DNA from: Homarus americanus
Lineage: Eukaryota > Arthropoda > Malacostraca > Decapoda > Nephropidae
Direction: 5' to 3'
Assembly (NCBI RefSeq): GCF_018991925.1
Contig: NW_024748849.1
Span: 488,501 to 552,500 of the forward strand
Length of the DNA: 64,000 nt
This document shows positions 56,235-64,000 of the stretch, piece after piece. The position numbers and the translations under genes were made by a program. Position 1 is the first letter of the stretch. Each line of letters begins with the position of its first letter. The notes under the pieces were generated by a model that saw nothing but the letters and a program-made list of their open reading frames with translations, had not been told where the DNA came from and searched no databases.

Positions 56235-56310
56235 ACTTCACCTGTATCTTCACCTGTACCTGTATCCCACCTGTACCTGTATCCCACCTGTATCTGTATC
56301 CCACCTGAAG
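56235..56310. repeat. CACCTGTACCTGTATCC short tandem
   Basis: Four to five units of about 16-18 bp. Confidence 0.85.
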
Positions 56311-56678
56311 TATTGAATTAAGATAGAAAAAACAAGATGCAATAACGCAAAAAAAGATATACAGTATATATAAACGGTTCTCTAATCATCGTTAGATATT
56401 AATACATTCCCTCAAAAAGCTCTGGAGACAGACGGACGGACAGACAGACAGACAGACAGACAAAGACAGTGCAGAAGAAAGAAAACTCCATTAGCGAAAT
56501 CGTTCTCTATTATATCGGAGTCTAGGAGAGTGTGGAGTGTTTGTCGTTCGTGAAGGAGTGTTTAAACCTTCACTAGGAGTGTTTGTGTACTCCAGCGACC
56601 CATGTAAGTGTTTGATTCCGCTCTTAGCCCGACCCGATGCTCTTCTGCCCGTCTATAATAATGAAGTAATATGGTTCA

Positions 56679-56709
<31 letters not shown>

Positions 56710-57410
56710 TGGGCTGATGTGTTCACCTTTTAGCTGTTTCCTGTGTCTTCCTCCCGCTGTTGGCCGCCAAATGTTCCCTCCCTCGAGTACCAATAATGAG
56801 GATTAATTTAGTAAAGATTGGTTTTAGTATTTTCTAAGTTGTTTCTTCAAGCTTACTGGAGTAATTTGGAAGTGTTGGCATATTCTTTGTTCATTACAGC
56901 TCATTTAATTTAAATTTAAAAAAGTCTTACTGCATTTAATATTATTTGACAGAGCTTTAGCGCATTTATATCAGTTTTAAAATTTTTATTGTATTTTATA
57001 TCAATTTAAAACAGTTTTCGCCTGATCTAGATTAGTTTTGGAGTTACAGTACATTGTTTTTTGTGTAGCAACAACTGCTGTAATAGTAAAGCATTTATAT
57101 AAAGTTTTGATGTGTGATAAATATTTTATATATATATAAAAAGGTCTGTGTATCCCGGGGTATACTGTACGTTCTATTAAGTTGACATCTTATAGCGATT
57201 TATAGAAAGTTTCAGCTTATTTTGGTCGTAAGCAGAATACGGTAGTTTTATTGTCTTTAAATAATTGTTCCCCAGACTGGTAGACAGATGTAAACAAAAG
57301 GAAATATTTTCACCGTGAGTCTTATGGAGAAATGTTCAAGTTCAACATCCTGGAGGAATTATATTAGTATACTATAATTACCGAGGAGGGGAGCCAGGCA
57401 CTTGTGGTGT
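56310..57410. other. No gene recognised
   Basis: Contains (CAGA)n at 56,434-56,462 and (GT)n at 56,681-56,702. AT-rich after 56,800. Confidence 0.5.
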
Positions 57411-57429
57411 AACGTCAAGGTCTCTTAAG

Positions 57430-57600
57430 TGACGTGGCCAGCCAGTCAGTTAAGACGTGAGTGAACAGCCAGTCAGCTAAAACTTGAGTGAACAGCCAGT
57501 TAGTTAAGACTTGAATGAACAGCCAGTCAGCTAAAACTTGAGTGAACAGCCAGTCAGCTAAAACTTGAATGAACAGCCAGTCAGTAAAGACTTTCGGGTC
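57430..57600. repeat. 31-bp tandem, about five units
   Basis: Unit GAACAGCCAGTCAGCTAAAA plus CTTGAGT; variants CGTGAGT and CTTGAAT. Confidence 0.92.
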
Positions 57601-57624
57601 ACAGAAAGTGAATCAATAAGATAA

Positions 57625-57627
57625 AAT

Positions 57628-57668
<41 letters not shown>
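57625..57668. repeat. (GT)n microsatellite
   Basis: About 20 units. Confidence 0.97.
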
Positions 57669-57927
57669 AACAATCTCAATAGTCAGGCAGGTAAACTAGC
57701 CCCTGGGGTTTGGTGTAGCGAGCGATCGATGTGTGTGAAGCAAGATCCAGGTGATGCGTCACGTTACGAGGTACAGGTAACCTTGTGAGTCGTAAATTAG
57801 CGAGTGCCGTGAGGTGAGTCAGTGAGAGTTACGGCAACTGGGTGATCCTCCAACGTGACCTAAACGGGGTTCGAAATCAAGGGTATACTTAACACAAGTT
57901 CGAATCCAAGACTATTTATACAAAACA

Positions 57928-58010
57928 AGGACTGGGGTTCGAACAGAGGACTGGGGTTCGAACAGAGGACTGGGGTTCGAACAGAGGACTGGGGTTCGAA
58001 CAGAGGACTA
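57928..58010. repeat. 19-bp tandem, four to five units
   Basis: Unit AGGACTGGGGTTCGAACAG. GGTTCGAAC resembles a tRNA T-arm/B-box, but no tRNA folds around it. Confidence 0.95.
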
Positions 58011-58317
58011 TACTGCTTCAATACTATATGTAACTGTGGAGACTGAACCATCTTTGGCCTCAACTCTTGGAGAGACTTACAGCTCTCAGATGGTCTGGTA
58101 TAACTTTTAACTATATCAACAATTTCATATTTTATTGATATATATTCCACCGTTGTTAAATAAAGTAGACAATCCGTACATTCTGTATATTGATCGTTAT
58201 TTAATATGTAATTGTAAGTGTAAAAAAATAGTCAACTTGTGTGAGGATTTTTATTTGCATTTTGTTCTCGATGAGACAATTACAACCCTGATGTGTCTCC
58301 AACCTAACCTAACCAAA

Positions 58318-58745
58318 TGGATATCTAATCCCTAGAAAGCATACAAAGGAGGATGACAAGACTAATCCCGGGATTAGGAGCCTTGAGTATAGAGACAGGT
58401 TAAAGCATCTTAATTTGCACTCCCTCGAGAGACGTAGAGTGAGGGGCGATATGATCGAGTGTATAAATGGAACTCATGGCGAAACAAAGGAGATATAACA
58501 AAGGTACTCAAACTATCTAACCAGGAACGAACTCGTTGCAATAGTTTTAAATTAGACAAATTTAGATTTAGGTGTGAGATAGGTAACCATTGGTTTGGAA
58601 ATAGAGTAGTGGATGGGTGGAACAAGTTACCAAACATAGGTTGGATGGATATATGAGCGATAGGGGTTGGGCGTAAACGGGACTGCCCAGTATGGGCCAA
58701 TAACCTAGTCAGACCATAATCATAACCTAATTTAACCTAAACTAA
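58318..58745 (+). mobile_element. LINE ORF2 C-terminal end with CCTAA-like tail
   Basis: Frames read ESIQRRMTRLIPGLGALS, LNLHSLERRRVRGDMIE, then KVLKLSNQERTRCNSFKLDK and FRFRCEIGNHWFGNRVVDGW. These match the end of Jockey/CR1-like ORFs (LERRRLRGDLIE...FSNRVVDEWNKLP). The 3' end passes into AACCTAAACTAACCTAACC. Confidence 0.8.
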
Positions 58746-59369
58746 CCTAACCTAACCGCCACAAGCCGTGTTTATATAATATTATCCACGTATTTTCGGT
58801 TCACAGTACAAACAAATTTACCTCTGTGTTTAGACATTCGTAAATATACATAAACCTGGCTGGTATCTCGTCACGCCATCATACAGTACGGTGTACGCTG
58901 TGTGTGTATGTGTAAATAATAAGGTATATCAGAGAAATAATCAGAAAAGTATAATGGTTATACTCGCCCTTTGTACCTGACCTGACCTGACCTGCTACGT
59001 TGGAAGGTTAAACTGTCGAGATTCAAGGTTAAAGCTTTAATAAATCTCCTTGACTAACCTAACACAAAAACACAATAAACAACAGCGTTCAAACATGGTG
59101 GACATATTGAGGGTCGAAATGTGACAAAAAAGCACCCCCCCCTCACCCCCCCAAAAAAAAAAAATTCCACAACTGCTCGACCCAACGTGTTTTGCCACCT
59201 TACTCGAGTGAAGATCTGTCTGTGCTGTTGTCTTCATAGTCATTTGGTTTTTCTTCATTCTTTATTTACTTATCATTCAGGACACATGTACTTAAGTAAT
59301 CGTTAAGTTATATAAGTAGCCTGTGACGTCAGAATCCTGGTGTAGAGGTATGTGTTTATGGTGTAAAGT

Positions 59370-59381
59370 AACACACACACA

Positions 59382-59436
<55 letters not shown>
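59370..59436. repeat. (AC)n microsatellite
   Basis: AC run with one AT interruption. Confidence 0.97.
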
Positions 59437-59438
<2 letters not shown>

Positions 59439-59439
59439 G

Positions 59440-59799
59440 ACCTTACCTCTGCCGGACATCAAATCAATTTCCAGTCATTCAATTCTCAATCAATTTATTA
59501 AAGAGATTAGGAAGGCAAGAGGAGGAGGGAGAACTACCAGGCCTTAACTGCTGATGGTTGAGGCTAGTGGTCGTTAGTCGGTCTGTATGCAGGCTTGTTA
59601 GAGTAGTGGTTGGTGTGTTAGTGCTGAACTTGGCATAGAGTTGTGTATTTGATTGTTCGTCTCGTGGTTAATTGGGTGGATCTGTTTGTGATGGTTGTTA
59701 GTGGTTGTGTACGGAGGGTGTTTGTGAAGGCAGTCAGTGGTTGTTTGTTAAGGTTAGAACAACATAGGTAGGTAGGCAGAAATAGTTAGACATATAGAT

Positions 59800-59800
<1 letters not shown>
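59440..59800. other. No gene recognised
   Basis: GT-biased DNA with GTTAGTGGTTG-type echoes; nothing further. Confidence 0.5.

Positions 59801-59801
<1 letters not shown>

Positions 59802-59846
<45 letters not shown>
59802..59846. repeat. (GA)n microsatellite
   Basis: About 22 units. Confidence 0.97.
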
Positions 59847-59850
<4 letters not shown>

Positions 59851-60236
59851 TTACCACTTTATCCATCATTCATCACAATATATTATGCATAGTTTTAGCC
59901 GCAGCCACTCCTGTCGAGGGTCGGGTCGGGCCTGTTAGCGAGGTGAGGGTGAGGAGGGGGCAGGGTGGGGGGGAGGGGAGGAGAGGAGGAAAACGGGGAA
60001 ATGAAAGCCTTATTTATATTTATTTTACAAGTTCTCTCTCTCTCTCTCTCTGCTCTTGTTCTGTAAAGTTCGAACATGTCATCTCTCTCTCTACCCAACA
60101 GGGAGGGAGGGAGCTATCATTAGTCTGTGTCGGCCATTATGATTTATTCCCCTCAAAAGAATTATTGTTCTGTAATCCACATGAATTATTTATACTTGTC
60201 CCGTGTGTCTGCCTGTGTATCATACTGAGAGTTATG

Positions 60237-60320
60237 GTAATACTGATACTGATACTACTACTATTACTACTACTACTACATATAATAATAATATACCACT
60301 TACTACTCTTACTTTTTTTA
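60237..60320. repeat. TAC/TAA triplet repeats at the LINE 3' end
   Basis: (TAC)n with TAA variants; on the minus strand this reads (GTA/TTA)n directly after the element's end. Confidence 0.9.
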
Positions 60321-60321
60321 A

Positions 60322-61125
60322 CGTGGCCTCCAGCCTCCCCCAATAGCCATTCCTTCGCCACCATTTTATTACCTTAATATTAAATACCCTAATACACAAG
60401 TAGCTCTCCTAGCTGTGTTGAGTTAGTTGAGCCGCAGATCTATGCGGCATTCAGTGACTGTTGCCTCGTAGTCAATATCTGCAACTGTTATCGGCTTTGG
60501 GGGCCGATGCTCTCGTTCCCCTGAGGCAGAGCAAAGCCGACCTGAGGAGAGAGGACAGTCGACATCTCAACCAGGCTGTAACATAACTTCTGGGCTGCTG
60601 CTTCTGTTCGGATAGCACCTCCGCGAGTCTGGCGTAGAAACATCTTGCACTTGGTCCCATCCCACCGGTTGTGAACACTAGAGGAGTGAAGCTGCCTTGA
60701 TTAACGTTCTGAATTCTCTCCCAGTATGCCCTTATCTTGTCGTTCTCGTTCCTCCTGTGTGCAGCATCGAGAGTTTAGTTACGGTGACATATTTGCTGTG
60801 AGATTCCTTACTTCGTCATGCCTCATGCATATGAAGCCCCCTTTCTTGCACACCATGGCGTGAGCGGTGTCATAGGAAGAGCCACACACGCATTGGGAGG
60901 GCAAACCTTCTGTAAATTCTTGTTTATTGAGACTGAAACCGTTTGCCCTTATCGGTAACGTAGTTAACCAGTTCGAGGCGCCCACCTCCTGCGCTATAGC
61001 TACTTTTTTTTTCAAATTCTCTGATACTTGCAGCATCAGTTGCTGCAACTTATCACTTTGGCCGTGCTGTCGTTCTGTCGTAATGGAGCGTCGAATCTTG
61101 TTTACTTCGCTTACAATTACTACTA
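60322..61125 (-). mobile_element. 3' half of a restriction-like-endonuclease LINE (R4/Dong-like), decayed
   Basis: Minus strand, 5' to 3': SEVNKIRRSITTERQHGQSD, then GASNWLTTLPIRANGFSLNK and QEF; a zinc knuckle CVCGSSYDTAHAMVC (C-x-C-x7-H-x3-C), KKGGFICMRHDEVRNLTAN and a stop (frame ends 60,779). In another frame from about 60,773: TLDAAHRRNENDKIRAYWER, FTPLVFTTGGMGPSARCF and SALLCLRGTRASAP, stopping at 60,472. The knuckle followed by RHDxVR fits LINEs with a PD-(D/E)xK nuclease; the nuclease core between the two parts appears deleted. The assignment is from family memory, not a search. Bounded by TAG/TAC repeats on both sides. Confidence 0.7.

Positions 61126-61128
<3 letters not shown>

Positions 61129-61172
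<44 letters not shown>
61129..61172. repeat. (AT)n microsatellite
   Basis: About 22 units, next to the LINE 5' junction. Confidence 0.97.
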
Positions 61173-61178
<6 letters not shown>

Positions 61179-61199
61179 GACATAGATATAGGCGTAGAC

Positions 61200-61690
61200 A
61201 GCAACATTTGCTGACAACACTAAAACAGGGCGTGTAATTAAATCTGACGAGGACTCCACAAAATTACAGGAACATCTAAAAAAAATCGCATGATCTGAAA
61301 AATGGTAAATTAAATTTAACGATGAAACATGTAAAGTACTTAACCTTGCAGATGATTAGTAGGAATCTTAAACCAAGACAACACTGTGTATTTGCTTGAA
61401 ACAAGGTTAACAAAGTACTTGGGTTCATATAAAGGAGTGTTAGTTACAAGACTAGCGAGGTCATCCTAAAACTATATCTTACGCTTGTGAGACCTCACTT
61501 GGATTACACAGTTCAGTTCTGGTCATACACGTCATGGCATTGTGTACTACAGATGAGTAAGATAAAGTGACAGACGGACTAATCATAAATGGATCGCGTA
61601 CAAGGTCAGTCTCGTTCATAATACTAGGAGAGAAGGTCAACAAGGGGTGATTTATCCGCGTGAGGTCAGGTCAGGTCAGGTCATACCGTA
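61200..61690 (+). mobile_element. LINE reverse-transcriptase remnant (FADD region onward)
   Basis: Reads TFADNTKTGRVIKSDEDSTK, LQEHLKKIA, then KFNDETCKVLNL, and in another frame ILKLYLTLVRPHLDYTVQFW. This is the palm motif (FADDTK, here FADN) through the thumb of a CR1/Jockey-like RT. Stops and frameshifts. Confidence 0.78.
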
Positions 61691-61699
61691 TTTATGGTT

Positions 61700-62147
61700 G
61701 GGGTCAGGTAAGAGTAACTAATTAAGTTTCTGTTTCTCTATTATACAACAGAGTCAAGATCGTAGTTGTTTGAGGGATAATAATAATAATGATAATAATA
61801 ATAATAATAACTGCAATCATTACAAAAAAGTAAAAACACCAATCAACAAAATAAAAACAACTACAACAAAGAAAACAACAACAATAACACCAATTAAAAC
61901 AACCACATTAAAAAAAAAAAATACATAAACGAGGAAAAAAAGAAAACACCAAAATTACAACAACAACATCAACAAATACAATGGGAAATAACGAACGAAG
62001 AATAACAACACAAAAACTACCCCGGGATATAACAGAAAGTATGTAACGTGAAGTAATGTTTTATTCTAGTGTTGGCGATAAGAAATTGAATAAAAAGTTG
62101 CCTTGGAGTTGAATACCTCAGAGTGTATATAGAGGAATCAACATTAA

Positions 62148-62150
<3 letters not shown>
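61700..62150. other. No gene; A-rich simple DNA
   Basis: (AAT)n at 61,778-61,810, then CAACAAAAAC-type low-complexity DNA to 62,010. Confidence 0.6.

Positions 62151-62151
<1 letters not shown>

Positions 62152-62190
<39 letters not shown>
62152..62190. repeat. (GA)n microsatellite
   Basis: About 19 units. Confidence 0.97.
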
Positions 62191-62194
<4 letters not shown>

Positions 62195-62499
62195 TAAACA
62201 CAAAAATTGACCAAAAATAAATAAAAAATAGAATTGCTCCTTATAAAATGCTTCCCTTCATTCCACCAGAAATATAAAATGGAGAAAATCTCAATGTTTT
62301 CAAAATACGACCATGTGGGGAAGGGGGAGGGGGGGGAAATGTTGCTAGATGAACACATTCACCTCATGCAGGAGTATTCTGAGAGCAAGAGTGGCGTCTT
62401 GTTGTGTCTTTTGTCGTAAAGTTTTGGACATAAGATGTTATTGTTGGTCCCAGTGATGGTGTGTGAGGCAACGACACAGCAAGTTTACGGTAGATAGAG

Positions 62500-62735
62500 G
62501 ATAATAATAATAATAATAATAAAACACCACCACTACCACCATGACCACAACCACCACCGCCACCACCCTAGCCACCATCACCACCTCCACCACAACAAAA
62601 TCAAATTCACTAACAACCATAATAAAATATTCTAACATTCATATCCTGACACACTGCAGCAACTATAAGAGACTCCCAATGGGTCAGTCTTCTCCTATCA
62701 TATTCACACTGTATTATTATTATTATTATTATCAC
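62500..62735. repeat. (AAT)n, CCACCA-rich and (ATT)n tracts
   Basis: AAT at 62,500-62,523, CCACCA-type to 62,595, ATT at 62,712-62,731. Confidence 0.9.
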
Positions 62736-62759
62736 GATCCTTTAAGTAAAAAAATAAGT

Positions 62760-63120
62760 ACGTGTGTCTTGTCAGTTTTTTCGTTACACCACATTCCAAG
62801 TAACTCCCTCTCCCTACCCTCTCTGTTCCTCCTCTCATCCCTCTCCTACTCATCTCCCGTCCTCCATCTTCTCTCCCCTCTCTTCCCCACCCTCCCTCTT
62901 CCCTCCTCCTCCCCCGTAATCTGAGGTCAATTAACCACTACTACTGTTAACCTGCCTCAAATATCACTAGAGGGTGTGGCTGTATCAGGTAAGGTCCCAC
63001 ACCACTAACTCAGTCCGCACTATGTTATTACCACTGTTCTGCGTGACTCAACTAATGAGGTTTGTAGTAACGCGATAGTAGTGATGGTCTCTATATTAAG
63101 TTGGTTCGTTATAGGTAGAG
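62760..63120. other. No gene; CT-rich tract
   Basis: 62,800-62,915 is CCCTCT-rich, the cause of a Ser/Leu/Pro frame; the rest is unremarkable. Confidence 0.5.
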
Positions 63121-63149
63121 ATTTTAAGTACGTAGTGTTGATATTTTGG

Positions 63150-63240
63150 ATCACCTGAAGATTAGACACCCCCAGCTTATTTCACCTGCTGATTAACCCT
63201 TAAACGCTACTTCAGGGAGGTTAGGTTAGGTTAGGGTATT
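63150..63240. repeat. Second copy of the CACCTG foldback/TTAGG repeat
   Basis: TCACCTGAAGATTAG...CAGCTTATTTCACCTGCTGA, then TTAACCCTTAAACGC and GGTTAGGTTAGGTTAGG, matching the left half of 31,320-31,420. Confidence 0.55.
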
Positions 63241-63249
63241 TTATTTTCA

Positions 63250-63425
63250 GGTGAACTCTGGTGTAATGGTCAGCATACTCAACTCAAGAGTGAAAGGTTC
63301 AGGGATCGATCCCCAGGCAGGGTGAATCTATGTGAGTTTCTTTACGCCATTTGCCTCTGTCGACCCAGCAGTAACTGGGAACCTGGATGTTAACAAATTT
63401 ACAGATCGTGTTCCGGGGTAATGGT
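63250..63425 (+). mobile_element. tRNA-derived SINE
   Basis: CTCTGGTGTAATGGTCAGCA is A-box-like; AGGTTCAGGGATCGATCCCC is B-box-like; then a body with GACCCAGCAGTAACTGGGAA and CCTGG, a core also seen in SINEs of other invertebrates (from memory). No A-tail is obvious. Confidence 0.6.
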
Positions 63426-63504
63426 TAGCCAGTGTAGTTGGCGAGTTGTCCGGTCTTCTCGGACTATTCCTTGACACTGGGTCATGTAACTCGTTACCTT
63501 AGGG

Positions 63505-63612
63505 TGTGGTTGTTGTGTTGGCGACAGCTTCTGCACCTTAAAGAAATTCACGCCAAGGTGGCTTTAGAGCCGGCCATCCTCGAACACGAGGGGCAACCAT
63601 TATAATTAAAAA
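63505..63612 (+). repeat. Second copy of the structured dispersed repeat
   Basis: Matches 17,288-17,388 over about 100 bp, including CCTCG..CACGAGGGGCAACCATTAT; followed by an A/T-rich tail and another SINE-like unit. Confidence 0.7.
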
Positions 63613-63649
63613 TTTCAGATGAAATGACCTGGGGGGGGGGGACTATCCT

Positions 63650-63785
63650 AAGGCTCGCTGGTTCGTGCCCCGGGACACCCACACTCAACACAGCTGGAAA
63701 TAGGAACATACCTTTATAGTTGAGGGGAGTGAGGGCGGTCGAGTGCAGTGCCGGCCACGATGCCTCCTGGAGCACCCACGTCCTC
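63650..63785 (+). mobile_element. SINE-like repeat, second copy
   Basis: GGCTCGCTGGTTCGTGCCCC is B-box-like; GAGTGCAGTGCCGGCCACGA and TGCCTCCTGG match 30,240-30,270. Confidence 0.5.
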
Positions 63786-64000
63786 GAGAACTGTAAACCA
63801 AATACATAAAATGTGACATCTGACATCGCTTTTAATTTCTGACTTCAGGAACAATTAAAAAAAAGTTTAGAAAATTAGGTCAAGTCCCCCCCTTAACTCC
63901 CCGGAGGAGCTATCTACGGGGTAACTGACTTCCTTAACACCTTCCCCCGGTACCTGGTGACTCGGACAGGTGTTTAGTTAACGTCAGGCTGAGAGCGGGT

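Noticed and set aside
57928..58010. Tandem tRNA T-arm-like sequence (GGTTCGAAC)
   Set aside because: Repeats every 19 bp with no acceptor, D or anticodon arms; a coincidence of the minisatellite unit.

Overview
The window is nuclear DNA from an arthropod, most likely a decapod crustacean. The reasons are: split genes with GT-AG introns; very dense microsatellites and minisatellites; scattered decayed LINE, SINE and Ty3/Gypsy pieces; and many patches of the arthropod telomere-type pentamer TTAGG/CCTAA. There is no prokaryotic gene organisation. The decapod placement is inference from genome texture. The arthropod placement rests on the telomere-like repeat and the gene family seen.

Left third (1-19,000, + strand): one complete secreted matrix metalloproteinase (MMP, family M10A) gene. 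I assembled it from eleven coding exons between 9003 and 17958. Every junction is GT-AG, phases agree throughout, and the joined frame is 2376 nt (791 residues plus stop). It has a signal peptide, a propeptide with the PRCGLPD cysteine switch, a furin-type RRKR site, a zinc catalytic domain, an unusual linker of about 265 residues, and a four-bladed hemopexin domain. The linker holds an Asp/Ser tract encoded by a microsatellite and an Arg/Glu-rich helix. A TATA/initiator promoter and a noncoding exon with a good splice donor lie at 522-663; they may be the distal start of this gene. Introns hold minisatellites, SINE-like repeats and an antisense LINE remnant.

Middle (19,000-46,000): an intronless nine-finger C2H2 zinc-finger gene on the minus strand (21934-22914). 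Around it lie AT-rich intergenic DNA, foldback and TTAGG-type repeats, a broken apurinic-endonuclease-type LINE bracketed by a perfect 38-bp inverted repeat (27.4-29.3 kb), other LINE tails, two Gypsy integrase remnants (35.5 and 43.1 kb), and long GGTGTT, CACCAT, CCTCTTCACC and (TTA)n tracts. A repeated CCAAT/CRE module lies near 38.2 and 38.9 kb, the second copy followed by a TATA box.

Right third (46,000-64,000): a GC-rich, TATA-bearing segment at 46.26-46.60 kb looks like the promoter and first coding exon (26 codons, then GTAGGT) of a plus-strand gene whose other exons I cannot find. After it come long minisatellite arrays (21-, 22-, 31- and 28-bp units). The 31-bp array has higher-order structure and an exact 322-bp duplication. 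At 60.3-61.1 kb lies the decayed 3' half of a LINE whose CCHC knuckle and C-terminus suggest the restriction-like-endonuclease (R4/Dong-like) group. Two 5'-truncated relatives at 39.9 and 45.1 kb also abut (TAG)n, suggesting a target preference for that microsatellite.

Only two genes are well supported (the MMP and the zinc-finger protein), plus one probable first exon. Most long open frames in the window are translations of simple repeats.
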